Below are positions 9,117 through 18,782 of a stretch of 34,818 bases of DNA, piece after piece (the stretch's first letter is position 1; each line of letters starts with the position of its first letter). This stretch comes from a bacterium. GTDB lineage: Bacteria > Ratteibacteria > UBA8468 > B48-G9 > JAFGKM01. The notes beneath the pieces were generated by a model. That model ran no database searches and was not told the DNA's origin. It saw only the letters and a list, made by a program, of their open reading frames with translations. A program made the position numbers and the translations under genes. The stretch covers positions 1-34,818 of the forward strand of contig JALNXB010000016.1 in assembly GCA_023230585.1 (NCBI GenBank). The letters run 5' to 3'.

Positions 9117-9413
9117 GGGAACAAAAGGCTTGAACCTTTAGTTAACAGCCCCCCATTCCGTCTTTTGTAGTTTATCTTGCGAGCTTTACCCGCCGAAGCC
9201 TTGGCGTAGGAGGGGTTTCGTAACGTGGCAATCTCGCCGAAGGCGGAAAAGGAATGGGAATAAACAATAGTGTATAGGATAAAGACGAGGATTGCCACGT
9301 CGCAATTCCTACGAAAACTATGGAATAAAACGCTCCTCGCAACGCCACAAAACGGCGACAAGGCAAGGATAAAAGAGGAGTTTGTCCCTTGATGATACTC
9401 AGAATAAACAATT
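8991..9413 (+). repeat. Mosaic repeat block (copy 3), partly translated, between giant gene 2 and the deacylase gene
   Basis: The block begins inside the second giant gene at the GTGTCTACTCACTC module (8991) and continues past its stop (9114-9116). It contains the AACAAAAGG/CCTTTAGTT hairpin (9120-9143), the CCGCCGAAGCC/GGCGTAGGAGG module (~9190-9215), the CGCCGAAGGCGG mini-hairpin (~9236), the TTGCCACGTC...CTCCTCGCAACGCC module (~9280-9345) and GACAAGGCAAGGATAAA near 9357-9374. Unlike copies 1, 2, 4 and 5 it lacks the double-hairpin unit. Open frames 9065-9361 and 9172-9411 (minus) are repeat translations. Confidence 0.75.
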
Positions 9414-9427
9414 AAAGGAGAAAATTA

Positions 9428-10465
9428 ATGGCAAAAAAAAGCGGTTTCAAAGAAAAAAGTTTTTTAGAAGTTTCAGAGTGGTCACAAGGAGTAAAAGCAA
9501 GGTTGCCTGTCTTAAAAATTAAGGGCTCTTCTGATGGACCTCTTGTAGTGATAACAGCAGGTCAGCACGGTAGAGAACTTAACGGAATTGCTGCAATAGA
9601 AAAAGTTTTTAATCAGATAGACCCCACAAAATTGAAAGGTACAATAGTTTTTCTACCTGTAATGAACCCTATTGCAGTCCTCACAAGAAGACAAGATTAC
9701 CCTATGGAAGAATTTAGGTATAGAAAAGTCTATCTTGACAGGTCCGGCGGTCCAACTTTGGCGTACAATATGGATAGATGCTGGATAGACAAACCTTCTG
9801 CCGATACTTACACTTTTGCTATTACTCAAACAGTAATGAAAACCTGGCTAAAGAAAGCCGACCTTATAATAGACCTTCACGGTTGGAGCAGTACTTCTAT
9901 TTCGTTGGTTTGGGGATACAAAGAAAATACTGACCTTGTTAGAGCTTTTGGGCTTCCTTGGTTAAAAATAAGAGAGAGAAAAAAAGAAATTCCTTTTGGT
10001 ATGATACTAAATCTTGCCCAAAAAACAGGTAAACCCAAAATTCTTGTATGTGAATTAACTCCTCAATCCGTGCTTAACCCTGTTTCTGTTGAATATGGGG
10101 TTAGAGGTATTACTAACAGTTTAAAGTTTACTGGTATGTTGGAAGGAGAAATTGAGTTACCTCCAATACAATATGAAATGTACCAAGAAAGCGAAATGGT
10201 TTCGATAATATCCGAAGCAGAAGGACTTATTATATCTGAAGCAAATGTAGGGGATTTTGTAAAAAAAGGTCAGGTAACAACCAGAGTAGTTTCACTTGAA
10301 ACTTTTGAAACTCTTTGGAGTTATAAAGCACCTTTTGACGGTCTAATATATAGTAATGGTCGGACAACTTGGGGTGAAGATGTTAAGGAGAGTTCTATAT
10401 GTTATCAGGGGTTTACCGTTGGTCGGCTTGTAAAGGTAGAAAATATAATAGAGAACCATAAATAA
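9428..10465 (+). CDS. Aspartoacylase/succinylglutamate desuccinylase-like zinc deacylase
   Basis: This 345-residue protein has no signal peptide and should be cytoplasmic. The start follows AAAGGAG (~9414). Zinc-site residues typical of the AstE/AspA branch of M14-like carboxypeptidases are visible: H47 and E50 in GQHGRELNG, and H151 in DLHG. The NMDRCW segment (114-119) corresponds to the family's N-x-N/D-R substrate motif. A CELTP segment (~205) probably holds the catalytic glutamate. The C-terminal ~80 residues (AEGLIISEANVGDFVKKGQ onward) look like the barrel-sandwich domain usual in this family. It would remove an acyl or aminoacyl group from a small substrate. Lying between secreted lyase-like genes, it may act on imported breakdown products, which is inference. 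True AstE or AspA function is not implied. Confidence 0.8.
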   Translation: MAKKSGFKEKSFLEVSEWSQGVKARLPVLKIKGSSDGPLVVITAGQHGRELNGIAAIEKVFNQIDPTKLKGTIVFLPVMNPIAVLTRRQDYPMEEFRYRKVYLDRSGGPTLAYNMDRCWIDKPSADTYTFAITQTVMKTWLKKADLIIDLHGWSSTSISLVWGYKENTDLVRAFGLPWLKIRERKKEIPFGMILNLAQKTGKPKILVCELTPQSVLNPVSVEYGVRGITNSLKFTGMLEGEIELPPIQYEMYQESEMVSIISEAEGLIISEANVGDFVKKGQVTTRVVSLETFETLWSYKAPFDGLIYSNGRTTWGEDVKESSICYQGFTVGRLVKVENIIENHK

Positions 10466-10494
10466 ACCTTAGAAGTCGGTTCCTTGTTCTAACT

Positions 10495-10524
10495 TTGCAA
10501 GGGAAAACTAACCAATCCCATAAT
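10495..10524 (+). promoter_or_regulatory. Possible sigma-70 promoter for the divergent giant gene
   Basis: TTGCAA (10495-10500), an 18-base spacer and CATAAT (10519-10524) predict a start near 10531. That would leave a 10-base leader carrying AGAAAGG before the ATG at 10541 and exclude the earlier ATG at 10523. It is a moderate match in a short gap, so tentative. Confidence 0.35.
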
Positions 10525-10540
10525 GTTTTCAGAAAGGTTA

Positions 10541-13500
10541 ATGGAGAAAAGAAGAAAAATGAGAAAATATCAAATTTTTTATACTGTACTTTTTGCTTTT
10601 TCGTTAATTGCCTTTTCAGGCAACAGTGAAACCATAAAAATTGAGTTTTCAAACTTAGCAAAAATTCTTCCTTGGCAAAAAACTGCTAATACTTTAAGTT
10701 TGAACGGTTTAACTTTACATAGTTGCCGGAACAAAATAAAATCCTCAGAAAGATGGTTTGATATACTTGTTAAACTTGATACCAATATTGGCAATTACAA
10801 AGATAACACTTTAAAAATAGCAATTTCTGATATCAGTTCTAACAAAACTCTTTTTGAAAAAACTGAACCTGTTCTTGATTCTCACGCAATTATACGAATA
10901 GATATGAGAAACATACCTTCTGAAACAGTAAAGCTTCGTGCTGAGTGGTTTGATAACAAAAAAAATGTTCTGGGTGTATCTGAAACTTGGATATCTGCCA
11001 ACCCTATAAAACCTCTCACAAAAGGGACCAAAATACCGATTACTATTGATATACCCGAGGGTGTTGAGAAAGTAAAGAATTATCCTTTAAGGTTCGGACT
11101 TCCTTTGCCTGCTGGGAGTGTATGGGAACCATCTACATTAAGGGTAGTTAATGCACAGGGCAGAGAAATCCCTTCGCAACTTGAAACTGCAGGGTTATGG
11201 TCTGAAGAGGGCTCAATAAAATGGCTTTGGGTTGATACCCTTGTTTCTGGTAAAAAAGATGACAAAATATATGTTGAGGCGAATAAAAGAAGTGTAGCAA
11301 GCACCCCTTCAACCCCTTTACGAGTTGAAAAAAAAGGAGACACCTTTTTTATTAACACAGGTATAGTGGAATATGTTGTTGAACCAAGCGGTTCTCTTAT
11401 TAAAGAAGTTCGTTTTAACAATAAGGTTGTTGCAAAAGAAGGGAGTTCTAAAGGACTTTATGTTATTGATCAAAATGGGCGTCTTGCAAAAGCATCATCT
11501 AAAAACAGTTTGGTTAAACTTGAGTCAAAAGGACCTGTGTCAGCAGTAGTAAGGATAGAGGGCGATTATATAACTCAAGATGAGCCTATTGCAAGGCATA
11601 TAACCCGTTTAAAATTTTCTGCTGGTAGACCTGAAGTAAAAGTTACTCATACATTTATAGTCACAGAAGATACAGAAAAAATATGGTTTAAAGATATTGG
11701 GTGGGAATTAGAAGTTGCTTCTGGGTTAGTTTCAAAAGCAATCTTTTGTATGAGTCCAGCAAACGACAGGTTTCCTGCTGATAAAAATATTACTTTAAAA
11801 GGGTGGGCAGCTTACACATCAGAGAAAACTGATACAGAAAAGCAAGATATAAAAATAGTATCTTTACCCATTTCTGATGGGAAAGTTTACAGGAGTATAC
11901 AAAAAGAAGGAAAAACTTTTGGGCTTAAACCTAGCATATATCATTGGACACGCAAAAACCCAACAACACCGTGGACGCCATACTTAAAAGGGGAGAATGT
12001 TGCACAGGTAATTGAAGAAGGAACTCAAGAACCTCTTTATCAAGACAAAAAGATTGGGGATTGGGCAGGTTTGGAAGGAAAAGACTTCGGATTTATCTTT
12101 TCTTGTAGAGATGCTTCTGCTCAACATCCTAAGGAGTTCGAAGTTACTTCCAACAGAATTAACCTAAAACTTTTCAGTTCAAAAGTTGCAGGCGATGAAC
12201 TTGACTTCAAGATGGAAAGTGTAATGAAAAACTGGGGTATGTTACCTAAAGAAAATATACCAGAAGTTGATAAGGTATCAGGAGAACTTCTTGATGAATA
12301 TATCTCTTCTGTTTCTAAACATTCAAGTAACGCTGTTGGATGGAGTAAAACTCACCATCTGCTTTTATCCCCTACCTTAACCAATTACACACCTAATGAA
12401 ATAAGTTTTTTACATTCAAGACAAGTGTTTGCACATATTAGCCCTGAGTGGGTAAGAGAAACGGAAGTGTTTGGAGCCTTACACCCTAAAAATAAACAAG
12501 AGTTTCCTTTTGAAGAGACCCTTATTTCTAACCTTTTTTGGGGGAAAGTTAAACAAGGATTGGGAGGAGAGTTAGGTGGGTTTATAGATTATAATGCAGG
12601 TCCAATTTGGATTATACACGATTTAAGGGGTGGAAGTTATACTATAAGGTCTGATAGTTGGTACTTATACGCACGTTCAGGTGACCGTTTAATAAGAGAG
12701 TTTGCAGAAGGAGCCAATAGAGCATTTCTGGATAACAATATTTCTCACTGGAATTTTACCAATAAAAGAAAAGGGTTTCTTCTTAATGATATTGGTACTC
12801 CAGGTTCTCTGAAACAGAGGAACCGACCTCTCGATTTACCTCTATATTGGGTTGGCACTTCCAACCCTGATAAACCTCTTTCTACTGCTGGTAACCTTGA
12901 CCAAGCACTTTTTGACTATTATATGACAGGGTACCGCAGAGCTGGGGATATATTAAGCAATTATTCAGACGCCGTTGTGGAAAATGTTACTTCAAAAACA
13001 AAACATTGGCGGGTTATCTCTGTTATGAGAAACATTGCTGAAGCATACGAGTTTTCTTGGCACCCAAAGTTAAAAGAACTTTTATATGAACTGACTCTGT
13101 TTCATCTTTATGACCCTGAAAGTGAAATACTTTTAACCAAAGCCCGGCCACATAGAAGTTCAACATACAAAATGGAGACCGACGGCGATGTATTGGTAAT
13201 GTTATACGAAATTTTTGGGGATAAACTATTTTATGAGATGGCAAAATCTGTATCAATATATAATTGGGAAAAAAGTGGTATTACTCCGCCTATATATGGG
13301 CAGAATCGCTCAACAGGGTATATGGGACACTTTTTATGGAGAGAAACTTTTGAACCATCTGTTGCTTCAAGATTTGATTATAGCCAAAGAAGACTTGTTG
13401 CAGAAAGAACTGTCGATTATGAGACTGGCGAGGTTAAACTTACCTGTGTTTCTCAGATACCAAGATATTTTAAAGGGTTACCACTTGCTATGGACGTAAA

Positions 13501-14806
13501 AAAAGAGGTTGAAACCAGAAAAATAAAACCTTCAACATATATATCTTTTAAAGTTGATAAACCGCCTGCGAGAATTTTCTTTATCAAACCAGGAGAAAAC
13601 GCTACAAGAAGAGATTTTCCTTTTGAGAAAGAAGAAACGTCTATGGACCTTATTGTTATGATAGAAGGCAGTTCATCAGCAGAGCATTTTACTGGTAGGC
13701 AAGAGAACGGGGTACTAAAACCTTGGACAACAGGTGGAAAAGTTAAACTTAAACCTCATTCAGTTTTTGGACATATTTGGGCTGGTAACGATCTACATAC
13801 TATCACAGAAAAAAGTTATGGTGTTTTCAATATTAATATTCCCAAAGATGCACCAGGTGGTCTTTACGAACTTGAAATTAACGGGAAAGAAAATTTTGTA
13901 GTATTTACCGATAGACACACTCCTCTTGTTATTTACGCACCAGACGGCTGGACTCCTCCAGCGTTAACGCCACCGTTAAAAATATCTTTTAGAGTACAAA
14001 AAGGAGTAGAGAACGGAAAAATCTTTATTGAAAAAGGTGGTACACTTTTTATGCCTAATGGAGAATTATTTAATGATGGTAAAAAGATGAAAGGATGGGT
14101 TGAACTTCCTTCAAATAGCCCTGGATTATGGGCTCTTGAAAGTGTTGATAGCGGGCTTATTAAAACCGAAAATATGCCTTCTTTTTTCGCTATGGGTAAC
14201 CAAGATTTGTATAAAATACCTTTAATAAAAAAATTGCCTCCGCTTGAAAAAATCTCTGGTTCCCTAAAATGGCCATCAACATGGAGAGTGTTTGGACCGT
14301 TTCATCAGAACGACCCTATTTTAAAGTCGGATATACTAAACTCTTACCCTGAAAAAATAGTGGTTGCAGGCAAAGAGGTTGACGCAATAGATATTGATAT
14401 AAAGGGTACCATTTATGATTTTCCAAATATATTGAAACAATCGTCAACTGGTAGTGTTGCATATATATTTCTGACTTTTAATTCAGATAAAAAACAGAAA
14501 GTTACACTCGGTATGGGAGCAGATTGGTGGATGCAAGCGTGGATAAATGGTAAACTTATACATAACACTGTGGAAACAAGCAATATGTATTATCCTTTTT
14601 CAATATGGAACCACCTTGTAGATGTTGATGTTTTGAAAGGAAAAAATATTCTTGCAGTAAGATACATCAGAGCACAATCTTCCCAACTGGCTCTTGGTGG
14701 TCCTGACCAGTTAAGAATAACCTCTTTACCTGCGACTCCAGAAGAGGTAAAACAATTAAGTCAAATAGAAAAAGAATTCAACATATTTTTGAATGATGAA
14801 ATATAA
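10541..14806 (+). CDS. Giant secreted PcRGLX/YetA-like protein, divergent type with C-terminal sugar-binding-like domain
   Basis: I choose ATG 10541, just after AGAAAGG, over 10523; ATG 10559 is also possible. The product has 1421 residues. The signal peptide (~7-29: Arg/Lys, hydrophobic core, SGNS) is followed by an extra beta-rich domain (~30-155) absent from the other three. A RIFT-barrel-like domain (~160-255, IPSQLETAGLWSEEGSIKWLW) comes next, then a beta domain with TEDTEKIWFKD matching its paralogues, and a helical region with KTHHLLLSP and YLYARSGDRL. Instead of LamG it ends in a beta-sandwich-like domain (~1240-1405) with WRVFGPF and GADWWMQAWINGK. That resembles galactose-binding-type modules of large glycosidases. 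It probably recognises a different part of the same polysaccharide; that is inference. The gene sits 16 bp before the next one, which suggests cotranscription. Confidence 0.8.
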   Translation: MEKRRKMRKYQIFYTVLFAFSLIAFSGNSETIKIEFSNLAKILPWQKTANTLSLNGLTLHSCRNKIKSSERWFDILVKLDTNIGNYKDNTLKIAISDISSNKTLFEKTEPVLDSHAIIRIDMRNIPSETVKLRAEWFDNKKNVLGVSETWISANPIKPLTKGTKIPITIDIPEGVEKVKNYPLRFGLPLPAGSVWEPSTLRVVNAQGREIPSQLETAGLWSEEGSIKWLWVDTLVSGKKDDKIYVEANKRSVASTPSTPLRVEKKGDTFFINTGIVEYVVEPSGSLIKEVRFNNKVVAKEGSSKGLYVIDQNGRLAKASSKNSLVKLESKGPVSAVVRIEGDYITQDEPIARHITRLKFSAGRPEVKVTHTFIVTEDTEKIWFKDIGWELEVASGLVSKAIFCMSPANDRFPADKNITLKGWAAYTSEKTDTEKQDIKIVSLPISDGKVYRSIQKEGKTFGLKPSIYHWTRKNPTTPWTPYLKGENVAQVIEEGTQEPLYQDKKIGDWAGLEGKDFGFIFSCRDASAQHPKEFEVTSNRINLKLFSSKVAGDELDFKMESVMKNWGMLPKENIPEVDKVSGELLDEYISSVSKHSSNAVGWSKTHHLLLSPTLTNYTPNEISFLHSRQVFAHISPEWVRETEVFGALHPKNKQEFPFEETLISNLFWGKVKQGLGGELGGFIDYNAGPIWIIHDLRGGSYTIRSDSWYLYARSGDRLIREFAEGANRAFLDNNISHWNFTNKRKGFLLNDIGTPGSLKQRNRPLDLPLYWVGTSNPDKPLSTAGNLDQALFDYYMTGYRRAGDILSNYSDAVVENVTSKTKHWRVISVMRNIAEAYEFSWHPKLKELLYELTLFHLYDPESEILLTKARPHRSSTYKMETDGDVLVMLYEIFGDKLFYEMAKSVSIYNWEKSGITPPIYGQNRSTGYMGHFLWRETFEPSVASRFDYSQRRLVAERTVDYETGEVKLTCVSQIPRYFKGLPLAMDVKKEVETRKIKPSTYISFKVDKPPARIFFIKPGENATRRDFPFEKEETSMDLIVMIEGSSSAEHFTGRQENGVLKPWTTGGKVKLKPHSVFGHIWAGNDLHTITEKSYGVFNINIPKDAPGGLYELEINGKENFVVFTDRHTPLVIYAPDGWTPPALTPPLKISFRVQKGVENGKIFIEKGGTLFMPNGELFNDGKKMKGWVELPSNSPGLWALESVDSGLIKTENMPSFFAMGNQDLYKIPLIKKLPPLEKISGSLKWPSTWRVFGPFHQNDPILKSDILNSYPEKIVVAGKEVDAIDIDIKGTIYDFPNILKQSSTGSVAYIFLTFNSDKKQKVTLGMGADWWMQAWINGKLIHNTVETSNMYYPFSIWNHLVDVDVLKGKNILAVRYIRAQSSQLALGGPDQLRITSLPATPEEVKQLSQIEKEFNIFLNDEI

Positions 14807-14822
14807 TATGGAGGTACGTAAA

Positions 14823-17800
14823 GTGAGAAAAAGCATATTGTTTGTGACAATGGCTACCTTATTATGGGCAGTAAGTTGTTCAGCTGGAAATTTTGGGATA
14901 AAAATAAACGATGTTTCAGGACTAAACTCCCCTTGGCCTATAATTGCTAGCATACCTTTTTCTGAAGGCGAATTAAACAATGTTTCAACCATAAGAATTA
15001 TGAACGGCGCGGAAGAAGTACCTTCTCAGGTAGATATAACCGCAACCTGGCGTGATGGCAGTATTAGGTGGGCATTAGCAGGGTTCACAGCGTCTCCACA
15101 AGGTAACTACAGGGTTGAATTTGGAGAAAACATCAAAAGAGGCACTTACCCTAACCCTTTAAAAGTAACAGAACTATCAGACGGTGGATTTGAGGTTAAT
15201 ACAGGTGTTGCTGTATACAGATTTGAAAAAGACAAACTTCTTCCAGAAGAAGGGTGGCTTATCTCTGGTGCTGATAGAGTACAAATATTAAAAAATTCAG
15301 GCGCAGGAACGTACTTGATTGACAATTCAGGTAGGCAAGCAAGGGTAGCAGGAGAAACTGCACAAATTATAAGCAAAGTACTCAAAAAAGGACCCAACCG
15401 TTTAGTTATTAAACGTTCTGGTTGGTACGTAACCGATACTGGAGAAAAACTTGCAGGGGCAGATGTATGGCTATATTTTACTGCTGGTGTACCTCATATA
15501 AAAGTAACCCATTCTTTGATTTTTATTTTAGATACCAACAAGGTATGGTTCAAAGATTATGGGCTTGAATTTAAGACCCCTAACCAACCAACAGACACAT
15601 ATTTTGGAATAAAAGAAACTGGAAACTCAAAGGATGTGGTAAACAAAGTAAGCAACCAAGGCGATGAAACATATATGCTTCAGTCCGATTACCCTCACTT
15701 TTTAGAACGAGAATATAAAGGTTTTTTAGGTAAATCTAATAACGGAAATAGTAAGGTTGTGACAAAAATTAAAACAGCGGGAGATTGGGGTTACGGAGAT
15801 TATAATAATTACGGTATTGTTTTAGCAATGCCCTGGCTTGCTGAAAGGTTTCCTAAAGAAATCTCTTTTGGGCAGAATGGAGCAAAAGCAGTTTTATGGT
15901 CTGCACGTTCAGGGAAAGAACTCGATTTTCGGAGCGAAACAGTCTTCAAAGACTATTTCGAAACCTGGGGAAAATCTTACCGTCCAAGTTGGGGAGGTTC
16001 TGCAAAAAATATTGCCGAAATAAAGAGTAATGCTCAAGGATGTTGCAGAACTCACGATATCTGGTTTATACCCACAATAGGTACCTACAACCCAGAAAAA
16101 GTTATGCAAACAGCAACAGCTGCTTCAAAAGAGATTCTTGCAATTGCAGAACCAGAATGGATATGCAAAAGTGAGGCTATGGGCTATCCTATGCTTCACA
16201 AAGATACCGACCAATTTCCAGTTGAAGAGAAACTTATATCTGAACTCTGGGATAGGTTAGAAATTCCAATGAGAGCTTTTCCTGTAACAGGATTTTTAGC
16301 GTGGGGTATAACTCCATGCAGGTACGGAGAGCAGAAAAGTGGTAAAGCTGTAATGGCTTGGAACTCTTTTTTCCCCGGAGAATACGGAATGAAGAGAGAA
16401 ACATGGAGACATTATGCCAGAAGTGGAGAACGCAGGTATTTTGATTTGGGCTACAGGTTTAGCAACTTTACAGGAGATTGGTCTGTTGTAAGATTTGAAT
16501 CTCCTGGAAAAAAGAAAGGAACTATTATTGAAGCAAGATATGTTCCGTTTCCTTGGGGAGACCGAACATCTGTATTTGTTGCCCACGGAGGCGATATTGG
16601 ACACTGGCTTTATGATTATTATTTTACTGGGAATGAAAGGTCCCGTGATATTCTTAACTCTATACAAGACTCTTTTGACAGAAACTCTAAAGGTAGCGCA
16701 AGACTATCGATACCAATGGGTTTCCTTGCAATGAGAACACTTTTAACCACAGCAATAATTGACTGGAACCCAGTTAGTGTTCAACGTTCCATAAATTTTA
16801 CAAGAGGGTTAATAGACCTTAAGAGCCAGAACGGAATACGCCTTACTGCAAACGGTACTTACGGAGCAGAATATAAGGACCATAGGGCGAGCCATAATTT
16901 TCTTGAGTACTATCTTGAAACAAAAGATGAACTTGGAAAAGAAGCTTTCTTAAAAACAGTTGACCAAAGATACCGTTTTGATAGAAGAACCAGTGCCATC
17001 TCATACAAGAATTACGACGCATTTACATACTCTCTTGCATACTGGCTTACAGGAGAAGAAAAGTATAGGGGAGTAGTTGAGCAAACATTGAGAGATATTA
17101 AATACTATTCCTCAAAATATCCTCTTTCAAAAGACCTTGCAGGAATGCCAAAAGACCCACTCGATTGGAAAAACCTACCACCCCATCTCGGTTCGTGGGA
17201 ATGGCATAACCCGTTAATTGGGTTACCAACAGCCCTAAAACTTATTTCAGATAAAGGGTGGAGTGGAAAGGTTTCACCTCTCGTTGTTAAACCAATGAAT
17301 TTAGTTGAAGGGAAAGTGTTATTTAATCATATTAAAGGTAAAGATACAAGTATCAACATTTTCATGGATACCTTATCTGAACAACCGAATCTTGAGGTTT
17401 TGAGATATCCTGTTTCGAATGGTGATAGACCTCTTTCGAACGTAAGGATAGAAACAGAAAAAAGAATGCCAACAGGTTCTTATTTTCTTAAAGCAATAGA
17501 AGATTATGAAAAAGTTTCGCAGAATATCTATGCAAGTATTGTTATTCCTGCAGAAACAAATTCAGGGTTATACCTTCTTTCTATCAAAGATGAAGACAGT
17601 TTCACAGTTTTAGATTCTACCGCTACAAATATTGCACTCTACTGCCCAGAAGGTTTCTGGTCTGTTTCCGGAGGACGTTCTTCATACGGAAGGTCTTCAG
17701 AGGGAGTACCTCTATTTTTTTCAGTACCAGAAGGTCTTAAAAATCTTGATATTCTACTAACTCGACCAGCGACTATCAGAAGACCAGATAATTCTGTGGC

Positions 17801-18758
17801 TTTAGGGCCTTCACTAAAAAATATTGGGACTGTTTCAATTCCTATTAATGGAAATTACGGGGTATGGAGCATAGAAACTGTTTTCGTAGATTTTAAAGGT
17901 AAAACTCCTACCTATTTCTATAAATTGTTGAATATAGATTCTATAATATCTTTTGGCTCACCAAAATATTTACCTGAAGTTACAATAAATACGTATCCCA
18001 CTCCACCTGCCAAACCACAATTTTCTTCTAAAACCTTCCAATTTACTGACGGTTTAGACGGAAAAGCGTTAAGGTTATCAGGGGCAAAAGAGCAAAAATT
18101 ATCTTTCCCTTGCGGAGATAAACTTTTAGACGATGGTTTTACGTTTTTACCTGGAAAAACAGGAACAATAGAATTCTGGTACAGGTCGGATAATACAACC
18201 TATGAAATTCCTCTACCTGAAAATGTCAGAAGAGATTATCAATATTTCCTTAGAGGACCAGGTTTAGGTGTAAGCCATAGTTATTATGCAAGAGCCAATA
18301 TAAGAAATTTGTATTCAAATATTAGGTTAGAATTCTTTTCAGATAAAAGTAAAAACTCTATCTCTGGTAGAGAGGGAGAACACTTCTTTAAAGAAGGCGA
18401 ATGGGTACATTTTGCGTATGTATGGGATATAAAAGAAGGGGCAAAAAAAATGGAAGGAAAGGTAAATATTTTTGTTAATGGAAAACAACTACCCTTACAA
18501 CGTCCATTATATGGAATTAAGCAATTTCCAGATAAAGGAGTATTTCAATTATCTGAATCTGAAAAGAGAGTTACAGTTGGACCCTTTGCTGGAAGTATTG
18601 ATATGCTCAGAGTTTCTGACACAGCAAGATATACTCAAGACTTTGTTCCTTCAAAGACAGCACCAAAGGTTGATAAAAACACCAGAGCACTCTTTCTTTT
18701 TGACGGCAACCTTGAAGGGGTATCAGCGTTTTCAACCGAGCAGTTGAAACTCAATTAA
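14823..18758 (+). CDS. Giant secreted PcRGLX/YetA-like protein with LamG domain, paralogue 3
   Basis: GTG at 14823 is preferred because GGAGG (14810-14814) lies 8 bases upstream. An ATG at 14793 would overlap the previous gene and spoil the signal peptide. From GTG the protein has 1311 residues. A signal peptide (1-21, VSCSA before Gly22) precedes a RIFT-barrel-like domain (~24-115) almost identical to paralogues 1 and 2 (TWRDGSIRWALAGFTASPQG). A beta domain (DTNKVWFKDYGLEF), a helical toroid (RTHDIWFIP, GYPMLHKDT, HNPLIGLPTALK) and a LamG domain (~1085-1300, GTIEFWYRSD, FAYVWDIKEG, IFVNGKQL, IDMLRVSD) follow. A cysteine in the signal peptide is not in a convincing lipobox. Function as a polysaccharide lyase-like binder/cleaver is inferred from the family. 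HU follows 24 bp downstream. Confidence 0.85.
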   Translation: MRKSILFVTMATLLWAVSCSAGNFGIKINDVSGLNSPWPIIASIPFSEGELNNVSTIRIMNGAEEVPSQVDITATWRDGSIRWALAGFTASPQGNYRVEFGENIKRGTYPNPLKVTELSDGGFEVNTGVAVYRFEKDKLLPEEGWLISGADRVQILKNSGAGTYLIDNSGRQARVAGETAQIISKVLKKGPNRLVIKRSGWYVTDTGEKLAGADVWLYFTAGVPHIKVTHSLIFILDTNKVWFKDYGLEFKTPNQPTDTYFGIKETGNSKDVVNKVSNQGDETYMLQSDYPHFLEREYKGFLGKSNNGNSKVVTKIKTAGDWGYGDYNNYGIVLAMPWLAERFPKEISFGQNGAKAVLWSARSGKELDFRSETVFKDYFETWGKSYRPSWGGSAKNIAEIKSNAQGCCRTHDIWFIPTIGTYNPEKVMQTATAASKEILAIAEPEWICKSEAMGYPMLHKDTDQFPVEEKLISELWDRLEIPMRAFPVTGFLAWGITPCRYGEQKSGKAVMAWNSFFPGEYGMKRETWRHYARSGERRYFDLGYRFSNFTGDWSVVRFESPGKKKGTIIEARYVPFPWGDRTSVFVAHGGDIGHWLYDYYFTGNERSRDILNSIQDSFDRNSKGSARLSIPMGFLAMRTLLTTAIIDWNPVSVQRSINFTRGLIDLKSQNGIRLTANGTYGAEYKDHRASHNFLEYYLETKDELGKEAFLKTVDQRYRFDRRTSAISYKNYDAFTYSLAYWLTGEEKYRGVVEQTLRDIKYYSSKYPLSKDLAGMPKDPLDWKNLPPHLGSWEWHNPLIGLPTALKLISDKGWSGKVSPLVVKPMNLVEGKVLFNHIKGKDTSINIFMDTLSEQPNLEVLRYPVSNGDRPLSNVRIETEKRMPTGSYFLKAIEDYEKVSQNIYASIVIPAETNSGLYLLSIKDEDSFTVLDSTATNIALYCPEGFWSVSGGRSSYGRSSEGVPLFFSVPEGLKNLDILLTRPATIRRPDNSVALGPSLKNIGTVSIPINGNYGVWSIETVFVDFKGKTPTYFYKLLNIDSIISFGSPKYLPEVTINTYPTPPAKPQFSSKTFQFTDGLDGKALRLSGAKEQKLSFPCGDKLLDDGFTFLPGKTGTIEFWYRSDNTTYEIPLPENVRRDYQYFLRGPGLGVSHSYYARANIRNLYSNIRLEFFSDKSKNSISGREGEHFFKEGEWVHFAYVWDIKEGAKKMEGKVNIFVNGKQLPLQRPLYGIKQFPDKGVFQLSESEKRVTVGPFAGSIDMLRVSDTARYTQDFVPSKTAPKVDKNTRALFLFDGNLEGVSAFSTEQLKLN

Positions 18759-18782
18759 TAATCTTTTGGGAGGTATTACAAA

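Noticed and set aside
10479..10509. TTCCTTG...CAAGGGAA hairpin after the deacylase gene as a terminator
   Set aside because: The stem needs a bulge, has a long loop and no T-run follows on either strand. It overlaps the proposed promoter instead.
14865..14885. Lipoprotein signal in the giant protein starting at 14823
   Set aside because: The Cys is preceded by AVS instead of a proper L-x-(A/G/S) lipobox, and cleavage after the following SA fits its paralogues better.
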